Assembly (NCBI GenBank): GCA_027578815.1
Contig: JANBTH010000686.1
Coordinates: 1-12,686, forward strand
Direction: 5' to 3'
From: Coemansia sp. RSA 1804
Taxonomy: Eukaryota > Kickxellomycota > Kickxellomycetes > Kickxellales > Kickxellaceae
Length of the DNA stretch: 12,686 nucleotides
Below the pieces are notes generated by a model. It made no database searches. It had not been told where the DNA came from and saw nothing but the letters and a program-made list of their open reading frames with translations. The translations under genes and the position numbers were made by a program. Shown here in pieces: positions 1 through 7,299 of this stretch (position 1 is its first letter; each line of letters begins with the position of its first letter).

Positions 1-408
1 CTAAAACTCGTTTGCCTTGACCAGCTCTGCAAAGCATCCACCCCTTTCAAGCAGCTCACTGGGTGGTCCAACCTCAACGACTCTTCCATTGTCCATGACA
101 ACTATTCTGTCACTGTTCATAATAGTTTTCAGCCGATGAGCAATTGCTAGCACTGTGCAGTCCTTGAATTCAGAGTGGATAAGCTTCTGCATGTCCTGGT
201 CTGACGCTTGGTCTATGCTTGATGTTGCTTCATCCAGCACAATGATCTTGCAGTTGTGCATCAGCAGTCTGCAGGGTCCGACAAGCTGCTTCTGTCCATT
301 GCTGAGAGTACCTTTTACATGTCGGTCCAGACCATGGGATCTTGTTCTTCTGATATGGCTTTTGTCCAGGACAGACTTTCTAACAAACAAGTACAGGAAT
401 GCATACAT
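1..408 (-). pseudogene. ABCC/MRP-type ABC transporter remnant (C-terminal part of NBD2)
   Basis: The 135 codons end at a TAG at the window edge. They encode the tail of an ABC transporter nucleotide-binding domain of the ABCC (multidrug-resistance/vacuolar conjugate) class. In order I see a signature-like LSNGQKQL (about residues 35-42), a Walker B with D-loop (IIVLDEATSSID, about 55-66), an H-loop (AIAHRL, about 88-93) and the usual ABCC tail (DNGRVVEVGPPSELL). The Walker A and Q-loop are absent. The conserved EGG-x-N before the signature is deleted, and the helix after it reads GPCRLL where LARALL is usual. The frame extends upstream to an in-frame TGA at 535-537; a piece reading LTIEP there recalls the ABCC segment after the Q-loop, but weakly. 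A full ABCC gene needs more than 3 kb, and the next gene starts divergently at 703, so this cannot be complete. It is most likely a decayed copy. A short expressed fragment cannot be excluded. Confidence 0.75.
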
Positions 409-624
409 TGACCATCCAGAGCTGTTCCGCTTATTTTTCTCTAGTAGTGGTCTGTAAGCACAGGGTTCAATAGTTAGCTCAAAACCCCGAGCGGGTGATT
501 TCGTTCTCTGTGCCCCATACGCTTCATCAGCAAATCAATGATTTCCCAGAGGGGAGAAAAACTAAGCAACAAGTATAATTTCATGTGTGTTTTGCGACAA
601 ACGTCATTTTGCCAGCAAGTTGTG

Positions 625-630
625 TATATA
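625..630 (+). promoter_or_regulatory. candidate TATA box of the AFG2B-like gene
   Basis: TATATA lies in an AT-rich stretch about 73 bases before the ATG at 703, a plausible distance for a short 5' leader. The spacer 409-702 lies between the divergent ABC remnant and this gene and shows nothing else clear. No other core element is evident. Confidence 0.4.
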
Positions 631-702
631 GCATATTCGTTTTATTGTTTTTGTACATTTTTCTCCATTATCGCCTTTCCCTCACTTTAAAATAGACAGG
701 AG

Positions 703-2346
703 ATGAGCAGCGCAACAGACGAGGAAATACTGCGCAACGTGCCGGGGCTGGAGGAGGCAGCGCGGAGTCTGCTGGAGGTGATCCAGTACCCGCAAAGGCA
801 TCGGGCAAAGTTCGAGCGGTTGGGAATCGAGGCGCCCAAGGGCGTGCTTCTGCACGGGCCGCCGGGGGTCGGCAAAACGCGGCTGGTGCAGCAGGTGGCC
901 AAGTTAAGCGGAGTGGCGATGACGACAGTGCAGGGGTCGGAGATCCTGAGTCCGTATCTGGGAGAAAGCGAGCGCAGACTGCGCGAGCTGTTTGGCGAGG
1001 CGCAGAGCAATGCGCTGGCGAGTTCGGGGACGTCCGTTCTGTTCATCGATGAGATCGACGCGCTGGTTGGCGACCGGCGGCGACAGTCGGAGCGCGGCGA
1101 AGGCGGCGTGAAGATGGTTGCGCAGCTCCTGACGCTGATGGACGGGGTTGGCGAGAGGGGCCAGGTTGTTGTTGTTGGCGCAACTAATCAGCCGAACGCG
1201 CTTGATCCGGCGCTGCGGCGACCCGGGCGATTTGATCGCGAGATCCTGGTGGATGTGCCGGGCGTCAGGGCACGATGCGCGATCCTCGCGTACTACGTGG
1301 CGGAGATGCCGACGGATGCGACGGTTGATCTGGATGCGCTGGCGGCGATGACGTCCGGATACGTGGGTGCGGATCTGGGCGGTCTGTGCAGGGCGGCGGC
1401 GCAGACAGCGTTGTCGGCGGTTGGCAGACAGACTGTCGCCGTGACAATGCGTGACTTTGGCGAGGCGATGCGACGCACGGTGCCGGCGCTGCGGCGTGGA
1501 CTGGCGGTGGATACTGGCAACTGCGGGTGGGACGATATCGGCGGACTGGAGGCGCTGAAGACAACGCTGCGCCGGATCGTTGGGTGGCAGCAGGAGCAGG
1601 ACAAGGGCCATGGCGCGGCGTTGCGGCGACTGGGCGTGCGGCAGCCGCGCGGCGTGCTTCTGTACGGGCCGCCGGGCTGCAGCAAGACAACGGTGGCCCG
1701 TGCGCTGGCGACGCAGGATGCGGCGTTCTTCTCGGTTAACGGCGCCGCCGTGTATTCTCCGTATGTGGGCGATGCCGAGCGCACGGTGCGCAGCGTGTTC
1801 CGCCAGGCGCGAGCGGCAGCGCCGTCGGTTGTGTTTCTCGACGAGGTCGACGCTGTTGTCGGACGGCGCACGGTCGGCGGCAGCGAAGATAGCGTGCGCG
1901 ACCGCGTGCTGGCGACGCTGCTGAACGAGATGGACGGCGTGGAGGATGCGCGCGGCGTGGTTGTTGTGGGCGCCACAAACAGGGTCGATCTTCTGGACCC
2001 TGCGCTGCTGCGGCCCGGGCGCTTCGACAGGGTCGTCTACGTGGGGCCGCCCGACGCCGCGGCACGCGCCGCCATTCTGCGCATCAAGACGCGCACGATG
2101 CCGCTGGCGCTGGCGCCTGGCGACATTGAGGAGCTGGCGCAGCTGACAGCCGGCTTCTCGGGCGCCGATCTCGAGAGTCTGTGTCGCGAGGCTGCGTTTG
2201 CTGCGCTGCGTTGCGATCTGCAGGCTGCTGGCGTGGCGCGCCATCACTTTGACCAGGCGCTGAGTGTGGTTGCGCCCTCGCTGACGCCCGACATGCTGCG
2301 TGCCTACGAAGCAGCTTATGCGTCATTTGGGGGTGGCTGCTGCTGA
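703..2346 (+). CDS. AFG2B/SPATA5L1-like tandem AAA+ ATPase lacking the N-domain
   Basis: A 547-residue intronless protein made almost entirely of two CDC48-type AAA+ modules. D1 has Walker A GPPGVGKT (52-59), Walker B VLFIDEID (about 112-119), sensor-1 GATN (159-162) and the arginine pair in LRRPGRFDR (R173, R176). D2 has Walker A GPPGCSKT (322-329), Walker B VVFLDEVD (376-383), sensor-1 GATN (423-426), arginines R437/R440 and the GADL sensor-2 turn (487-490). The Cys-Ser Walker A and the SPYVGDAER segment of D2 point to the AFG2/SPATA5-SPATA5L1 group, and D1 fits SPATA5L1 best. In animals AFG2A and AFG2B act together in late pre-60S maturation and in replisome proteostasis; a similar role here is inferred. 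Family members usually carry an N-domain of about 200 residues. Here D1 begins within the first 20 residues, and an in-frame TAA at 688-690 fixes the start at 703 unless a short upstream exon exists. Codons are strongly GC-ending. Confidence 0.85.
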   Translation: MSSATDEEILRNVPGLEEAARSLLEVIQYPQRHRAKFERLGIEAPKGVLLHGPPGVGKTRLVQQVAKLSGVAMTTVQGSEILSPYLGESERRLRELFGEAQSNALASSGTSVLFIDEIDALVGDRRRQSERGEGGVKMVAQLLTLMDGVGERGQVVVVGATNQPNALDPALRRPGRFDREILVDVPGVRARCAILAYYVAEMPTDATVDLDALAAMTSGYVGADLGGLCRAAAQTALSAVGRQTVAVTMRDFGEAMRRTVPALRRGLAVDTGNCGWDDIGGLEALKTTLRRIVGWQQEQDKGHGAALRRLGVRQPRGVLLYGPPGCSKTTVARALATQDAAFFSVNGAAVYSPYVGDAERTVRSVFRQARAAAPSVVFLDEVDAVVGRRTVGGSEDSVRDRVLATLLNEMDGVEDARGVVVVGATNRVDLLDPALLRPGRFDRVVYVGPPDAAARAAILRIKTRTMPLALAPGDIEELAQLTAGFSGADLESLCREAAFAALRCDLQAAGVARHHFDQALSVVAPSLTPDMLRAYEAAYASFGGGCC

Positions 2347-2639
2347 TCCTGGCGGGTTTTCCTTGCCTTCCATGTCTTGTGCGAGACAAACAATGCTCCC
2401 TGATGCGTGCAGAGTGAAAAAGTCACTTATTCCGTTATTGCGCCTTACGTTGCCTTTCTCGCTCTCGCTTTGTTTCTGCATCATCCCATCGCACACATGC
2501 GTGGACTAAACAATCGGCCATATCGCGAGGGCTCTCTTTTTTCGGATTCTCTCCCTTCTCCAAGGATGATTTCATGATTCTGTCCTTGTCGCTTTTTTTC
2601 TTCCCATGGCACCTGTTCTTGTGCCCTGCTCTTTGTGGA

Positions 2640-2649
2640 TATATAAAGG
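2640..2649 (+). promoter_or_regulatory. orphan TATA box
   Basis: TATATAAAGG, a near-ideal TATA element, is followed by a purine-rich stretch and then a long pyrimidine tract. It lies about 300 bases downstream of the AFG2B-like stop codon and about 1.4 kb upstream of the Dug2 ATG, so neither neighbour needs it. It could drive a short transcript that includes the weak exon at 2879, or a non-coding RNA, or be chance in AT-rich DNA. Confidence 0.35.
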
Positions 2650-2807
2650 GACCCGCAGAACGAGGGCGAGCACAAAAAGGGGGGGCCAAAGAGGGGCTGA
2701 CTTGCTGGCTAGCTGTGTTGTTGCTGTTGTTGTCGTTTGTTCATCTCTTTGCTTGGTGTTGCTTCATCCCCTTTCTCTCTCTCCCCCCTTTTTCACTTTA
2801 TACACCT

Positions 2808-2832
2808 CTTATTGTTATTATTGTTATTATTG
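2808..2832 (+). repeat. TTATTG/TTATTA microsatellite
   Basis: Imperfect tandem trinucleotide/hexanucleotide units (TTA, TTG). It leads directly into GTATTTGCAG, so it would form the pyrimidine-rich end of an intron if the AG at 2840-2841 is used. Confidence 0.6.
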
Positions 2833-2878
2833 TATTTGCAGCTCACAGAAGCATCCGCACAATAACGCAGACAGGCAC

Positions 2879-2983
2879 ATGGACAAACTACCACGGCTAA
2901 ATGGGTTTCATTATGCATTAGGCACAGCCCTCGATGCACTGGCAACAGAAACGTGGCTCGGAAAATCGTGCACTTCAGGTTAG
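2879..2983 (+). other. weak candidate coding exon, 34 codons
   Basis: The ATG at 2879 has a G at +4 and follows a splice-acceptor-like TTTGCAG. It opens 33 codons of mixed, non-repetitive composition (starting MDKLPRLNGF) and then meets a donor-like GTTAGT at 2979. Unspliced, the frame ends at the TAG at 2981-2983. The composition differs from the low-complexity surroundings, and the orphan TATA box lies 240 bases upstream. I cannot find a convincing following exon and do not recognise the peptide, so this is only a pointer. Confidence 0.12.
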
Positions 2984-3515
2984 TTCATACAACAAGAAAG
3001 CGAGGCATAAAAATAAGCGATGAGTTTGAAATTCCTCCCCACTTGCCTTCTCTCCCGCTCTTGTCCTTTTCTCCCCACCTGCTCACAGTAACAGCGAGAC
3101 TTTGGATGATGTCAACAAAGCCCACTCTTGCCTTATTTCATTTTTTCTATTCATTCCCCCCAACTGCCAAAGTCAGCATGCCTCATTTTCTCCCTTCATT
3201 GCCCCTTCTTGATATTTTTCATATCGGAGAAATAGCAGAGAAAGGAAAAAGGCAGGAAATAGAAAAAAAGGGTTTGCTTGAAGGCGCCATTGGCTTGACT
3301 GATGGTCTAATCAGATGTGGATATTCGTTTTTTTATAGAATGAAGCCAAAAAGAAAAATAACCAGAGGGCGACTTCCCATCCATTCTTGCTCCCCATTGT
3401 TAATACACCACCCTTAATTTTCCCTATTTTACTGTACAAAATAGCAAGAAAAAGGAAAAATTGTGGAGGAAAAAGGCAAAGAAGAAAGAAGAAAGGGTGC
3501 TTGATGTGGCAAGGG

Positions 3516-3537
3516 GCTAGAATCCCACCATTCTAGC
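3516..3537. repeat. perfect 8-bp inverted repeat (hairpin)
   Basis: GCTAGAAT at 3516-3523 and its exact complement ATTCTAGC at 3530-3537 flank a 6-base loop (CCCACC). It lies 240 bases upstream of the likely Dug2 TATA box. It could be a regulatory palindrome, the stem of a small RNA or coincidence. No T-run follows that would suggest a Pol III end. Confidence 0.6.
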
Positions 3538-3755
3538 ATTCTCTTTATTTTTAGCATTCAATTATATGCTGTCCATTGCGCTCTGAGTGGGCATGATATC
3601 TGCTCCCACCACTACCAGCATTTCGTAATTTATCCTCGCTCAAGCTTGAATGCTGCAATGTGAGCATATAGCCATATTCTCCGCCCATCTACCATTTCCA
3701 TTTGGTAAGAAAAAAAGGTTTCTTTGGGCATGCCATACAGGCAGGTTAGCGTTTG

Positions 3756-3763
3756 TATAAAAG
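3756..3763 (+). promoter_or_regulatory. likely TATA box of the Dug2-like gene
   Basis: TATAAAAG lies 293 bases before the ATG at 4049. A start site about 30 bases downstream would give a leader that includes the candidate intron 3928-4043, leaving a spliced 5'UTR of roughly 140-150 bases. A pyrimidine-rich tract follows. Confidence 0.5.
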
Positions 3764-3927
3764 AAAAGCTGTTTTTCCCACCCACCCCGCTCCACTTTCC
3801 ACCGCCGTTCACAAAATTTTTTTATTGCTCTTTCCTTTCTAGTTCATCCCCATCCTTTTTCTTTATTTCTTCTAGAGTACATTCATCATTCCTCTGTTGT
3901 CTTGTCTAGCCCACAAATAGAACAAAA

Positions 3928-4043
3928 GTAAGGCCACAGGGAACAACAGCAGTAGCAGTAGGCAACAAACAACAGCATCACCGACTCGGATACCCACTCA
4001 AAACTATATCATACAACCAACCGCTCATTACTACTAACTGTAG
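3928..4043 (+). other. candidate 5'UTR intron of the Dug2-like gene
   Basis: The donor is GTAAGG at 3928. A consensus branch site TACTAAC lies at 4032-4038 and the acceptor TGTAG ends at 4043, six bases before the start codon. The candidate intron is 116 bases long. The upstream flank has an in-frame TAG (3918-3920), so it can only join untranslated sequence to the ATG exon. The branch adenine is only six bases from the acceptor AG, unlike the two coding introns of this window, where no such motif sits near the acceptor. The site may therefore be real but unusual, or chance. Confidence 0.45.
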
Positions 4044-4048
4044 CACTC

Positions 4049-7000
4049 ATGGGCGAGCACAGATTCATAGCAGAGGCATCTGCTGCATCAGGAGGCATCG
4101 GCAGTCCAACAATAGCATCGGCATCGGCATCGGCATTGGCATTGGCGCACGCGGGGGCGCTTCCCGTCTCCTCGCACAGCAGCAGCTCTCCAGCAGCGCT
4201 CCACCGCACGCCGTCGCAGAGCAGCTTTGCATCGGGCACACGCACGCCGCAGACGCATGCGCACACGCAGAGCCAGATGCACGCGCAGGCGCTCAACGAC
4301 TCGGGAGTGGTGCTTGGCGTGCAGACGGTTGGCGGCAGCGACACGGCAGCGGGGGCATCGGTGCTGGCGCTAGCGCACACGGACGAGTTTGTCTTCAGCG
4401 GCACGCAGCAGGGCGACATCCACGTGTGGCGGCGCGAGACGTTCCAGCTGGAGCGCACGCTGTCGGGCCACAGCGGCGGATGCCAGGCACTGGCGGTTGA
4501 CGCGGCGGGCGGCGTGCTGTACAGCGGTGGAGGCGACAGCACGGTGCGCGCATGGGATACGCGCACGCTGGAGTGCCAGTACGTTGTGCATGCTGGCGTC
4601 AATGCCGGCGCAATTCTGTCGCTGGCACACTGGGCGGCGCATAGGCTGCTTGTGCTCGGGTGCCAGGACACCAGTATCCAGCTGTTCGACATCGCCAACC
4701 GCCGCGCAGTGTCGCGGCAGGCGCAGGCCGACGAGATGGCGGCCCGGCGGTCGCGGTTCTTTGCCGAAGCAGCGCCGGCCGAGGGCAAAGAGGGCTACTA
4801 CGTTATTCTGCACACGGCGGCAATGTTTGCCCACACCGGCTATGTCCACGCGCTGGCGATTGGAGCGACGCCCGACGACGGCGCTGCGCTGTTCTCAGCA
4901 GCCAGCGACGGCATTGTTGGCGTGTGGGGGCTGCGCAGAAGCGAAGACGGCGATGCCGACGCACCGCCTACGCTGGAGCGCACGGCATCGCTGGACACCA
5001 GCGGCAGTGGCGACAGCGAGGGCGACGCCTGTGTGCATTCGCTGGCGCTGGACGGCGACGGACTGTTGTTCGCCGGACTGCAGAGCGGCGGCGTCGATGT
5101 GTGGGATCTGGAGACGTGGCAGCGGATCCGCACACTTACCGGCGGATTCAGCTCAATCTCCAGCTCCAGCCCCAGCCCCAGCTCCAGCTCCAAGTATAAC
5201 GTGCTTGCGCTGGCGGTGGACTCGCGCACGCTCTATGCGGGAGCAGCTGACGGAGCGATCCGCATGTGGCGGACGGCTGATCTGAGCGCGCTCGGGTGGA
5301 TCCGCGCGGCGGAGAACTCGGTTCTGGCGCTGGATGCGCTGGCGCCTGACGCACTGGCAAGCGGCAGCAGCGGGCGGCCGGGCGGCGTGCAGTTCTGGGA
5401 CGTGGCAGGTGCGGTGGGCGATGCAGAGTCGAATCCCAGGCTGAGCACGAATCTGAATGCAGCGCTTCCACGCGGCGGGCGGCATCTGGACAACAAGCGT
5501 CTGATCAGCGAGCTGGCGCGCTGGGTGCGCATGCGCTCGGTGTCGGGCGTTGCGGAGCTGCAGCCCGAGTGCCGGCGAGCGGCGCGCTTCCTGAAGGATC
5601 TGATGCGCGACGTGGGCGCGGCCGATGCGCGGCTGATCTCCAGCACGCCGACGGCGAATCCGATTGTCTACGCGCGCTTTGACGCTTCCTCGGACGCCGA
5701 TGCGCACCCGCTGCGCGACACGCCGACGGTGTTTGTGTACGGACACTACGACGTGATGCCGGCCGGCGCCGATGCGCCGTGGCGGTCGCCGCCGTTTGAG
5801 CTGGCCGGACGCGACGGCTATGTCTACGGCCGCGGCGTCAGCGACGACAAGGGCCCTGTGCTGGCAACGCTGTTTGCGGTTGCCGAGCTGAGTGCGGCGC
5901 GGCGTCTGCCGGTGACTGTTGTGTTCTGCATCGAGGGCGAGGAGGAGAGCGGCAGCGCCGGCCTGCGCGAGACGCTGGCTTCGCACCGCGCGCTGTTCGG
6001 CGCGCCGCGGGTGGTGCTGCTGTCGTCGGCGTACTGGCTGGGCGAGGTGACGCCGTGCCTGACGTACGGCATGCGCGGCTCCATCCGCGCAACGCTGCGT
6101 GTCGAGAGCTCGCGCTCGGCCGACGTGCACGCCGGCGTGTGGGGCGGGGCTGTGCGCGATCCGCTCGCGTGCCTTGCGCACGTGGTCTCGCAGCTGGTGG
6201 ACCCTGCAGGGCGAGTGCTTGTGCCTGGCTTCAGCGATGGCGTGCGCCCGGCCGATCCCGCCGAGGACGCCGCCATGCGCTCGCTGGTGCGGACGATTGC
6301 TGCGCGCGAGGCGACGGCGCCGCTTGTTGCGCGCGTGTCTGCAGCAGCCGCCGACGCTCCGGCCGCCGATGCGCACGACCATCTGTTCCGGCAGCTTGTG
6401 CAGCGCTGGCGCCAGCCGTCGCTGACTGTGCACCATGTCGACGTTTCGACGCCGGCGCCCGAGACAAACGCGACGCTTGTTCCGGCTGCCGCTCAGGCCG
6501 CCATCAGCGTGCGCGTTGTGCCCGACCAGTCGCTGGACGACATCGCCGCGAAGCTGCGCGCGCATGTCACCAGCGTCTTTGACGAGTACGTTGCGGCTTC
6601 TGGATCCGATCCGGCGGCGCCTGCGCTGCTGGACTCGCTGCGTCTGCACCTGGATGTGCGTCCCAATGCCATGTGGTGGCTGGCCGATCCGAAGACGCCC
6701 GTCTACCAGGCTGCTGCGCGCGCCATCCGCGAAGAGTGGGCGTCGGTCGGAGCCAGATCTGGAGCTGCAACAGGAGCTGGAGCTGGATCCGCTTCTGCTT
6801 CTGCGTCTCCATCCGCGCTCTCCGACTCTGACAGCGCCTTTGGCGGCGACTCTGCCGATGCGCATGGCGTGCCGCTGCTTATCCGCGAGGGCGGGTCGAT
6901 TCCAGCCGTCCCGTGGCTCGAGTCCTTCTTTGCGCCGCACGCCGTTGCCGTCAACATCCCGATGGGCCAGTCGTCCGATAACGCGCATCTCGACAACGAG

Positions 7001-7081
7001 CGCATCTCGCTCGAGAACCTTATGCGCGGCCGCCAGGTCATCTTCCGTCTGCTCAAGGACATTGCCTCGGTGATCGAGTGA
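4049..7081 (+). CDS. DUG2: Dug2-like glutathione-degradation protein: WD40 plus M20 metallopeptidase domain
   Basis: A 1010-residue intronless protein. Residues 1-95 are low-complexity Ser/Ala/Thr/His. Seven WD-type strand ends follow (HVW 125-127, RAWD 167-170, LFD 212-214, GVW 291-293, VWD 351-353, MW 406-407, FWD 449-451), fitting a seven-bladed propeller over about 100-455. An M20/carnosinase-like domain occupies about 480-1005: GHYDV (H566, D568), GVSDDKGP (D599), EGEEESGS (E632, E633), DVHAGVWGG (H694), REGGSIP (946-952) and a C-terminal H980. This architecture is that of yeast Dug2, which with the amidotransferase Dug3 splits the gamma-glutamyl bond of glutathione in the cytosol. No Dug3 is in the window. 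The family's fourth metal aspartate (in SDNYWLG) reads S-S-A at 659-661, so Ser660 replaces it. A Gly/Ser/Ala-rich insert lies at about 903-938. The first ATG after the leader is used as the start. Confidence 0.88.
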   Translation: MGEHRFIAEASAASGGIGSPTIASASASALALAHAGALPVSSHSSSSPAALHRTPSQSSFASGTRTPQTHAHTQSQMHAQALNDSGVVLGVQTVGGSDTAAGASVLALAHTDEFVFSGTQQGDIHVWRRETFQLERTLSGHSGGCQALAVDAAGGVLYSGGGDSTVRAWDTRTLECQYVVHAGVNAGAILSLAHWAAHRLLVLGCQDTSIQLFDIANRRAVSRQAQADEMAARRSRFFAEAAPAEGKEGYYVILHTAAMFAHTGYVHALAIGATPDDGAALFSAASDGIVGVWGLRRSEDGDADAPPTLERTASLDTSGSGDSEGDACVHSLALDGDGLLFAGLQSGGVDVWDLETWQRIRTLTGGFSSISSSSPSPSSSSKYNVLALAVDSRTLYAGAADGAIRMWRTADLSALGWIRAAENSVLALDALAPDALASGSSGRPGGVQFWDVAGAVGDAESNPRLSTNLNAALPRGGRHLDNKRLISELARWVRMRSVSGVAELQPECRRAARFLKDLMRDVGAADARLISSTPTANPIVYARFDASSDADAHPLRDTPTVFVYGHYDVMPAGADAPWRSPPFELAGRDGYVYGRGVSDDKGPVLATLFAVAELSAARRLPVTVVFCIEGEEESGSAGLRETLASHRALFGAPRVVLLSSAYWLGEVTPCLTYGMRGSIRATLRVESSRSADVHAGVWGGAVRDPLACLAHVVSQLVDPAGRVLVPGFSDGVRPADPAEDAAMRSLVRTIAAREATAPLVARVSAAAADAPAADAHDHLFRQLVQRWRQPSLTVHHVDVSTPAPETNATLVPAAAQAAISVRVVPDQSLDDIAAKLRAHVTSVFDEYVAASGSDPAAPALLDSLRLHLDVRPNAMWWLADPKTPVYQAAARAIREEWASVGARSGAATGAGAGSASASASPSALSDSDSAFGGDSADAHGVPLLIREGGSIPAVPWLESFFAPHAVAVNIPMGQSSDNAHLDNERISLENLMRGRQVIFRLLKDIASVIE
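4115..4144 (+). repeat. five-unit GCATCG/GCATTG hexamer repeat inside the Dug2-like gene
   Basis: Three GCATCG units are followed by two GCATTG units, encoding an alternating Ala-Ser then Ala-Leu run near the N-terminus. Being in frame and a multiple of three, it can change length without breaking the gene. A similar TTGGCG hexamer run occurs at 12599-12622. Confidence 0.85.
5156..5194 (+). repeat. Ser/Pro-coding AGCTCC/AGCCCC repeat in the WD40 part
   Basis: Imperfect six-base units encode an in-frame Ser/Pro run at protein residues about 370-381, between the fifth and sixth WD motifs. It looks like a length-variable surface loop of the propeller. Confidence 0.7.
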
Positions 7082-7299
7082 TCTGGTGATCCCTGTTTGG
7101 CGCATCAAAATAACCAAAACTGTGCATTGAACTTCTCTCTCACAAAAAGGTCGGGTTCTCCTTTTTTCTAGGCATCATCATCATTTTTCTTGCTTTCTTT
7201 CCATTCATTCATTTTCAGCCAGCTAGCAAAATTCTCTTTGTTAATTTACATATTTACTTTTTCTCCATCTAGTCGCATTATCCCCTCTATATTCCATTC

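Larger units (their letters stand above)
2347..4048. other. 1.7-kb spacer between the AFG2B-like and Dug2-like genes
   Basis: AT-rich DNA with long pyrimidine tracts on the plus strand. It contains an isolated TATA box (2640-2649), a TTATTG/TTATTA repeat running into a splice-acceptor-like TTTGCAG (AG at 2840-2841), one weak candidate exon (2879-2978), a perfect hairpin (3516-3537), the likely Dug2 TATA box (3756-3763) and a likely 5'UTR intron (3928-4043). Open frames of 100-150 codons across 2574-3417 translate to low-complexity Phe/Leu/Ser/Pro runs and resemble no protein known to me. I see no tRNA or other RNA gene. Confidence 0.6.

Noticed and set aside
538..690. 50-codon frame upstream of the AFG2B-like gene, in the same frame and ending 12 bases before its ATG
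   Set aside because: Its composition (Phe/Cys/Ser-rich) looks like spacer, and the TATA box at 625 lies inside it, so it is probably not transcribed.
904..2247. 447-codon open frame on the minus strand across the AAA+ gene
   Set aside because: Same cause: strong GC bias removes stops in the antisense frame. The product is Arg/His/Gln-rich and resembles nothing.
2574..3417. Plus-strand frames of 108-154 codons in the spacer
   Set aside because: They are mostly Phe/Leu/Ser/Pro low complexity from pyrimidine tracts, overlap each other in different frames and show no domain.
5153..7117. 654-codon open frame on the minus strand across the Dug2 gene
   Set aside because: It is antisense to a clear conserved protein. 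The translation is dominated by Arg, His, Ala and Gln, as expected from GC-ending codons read backwards, with no recognisable domain.
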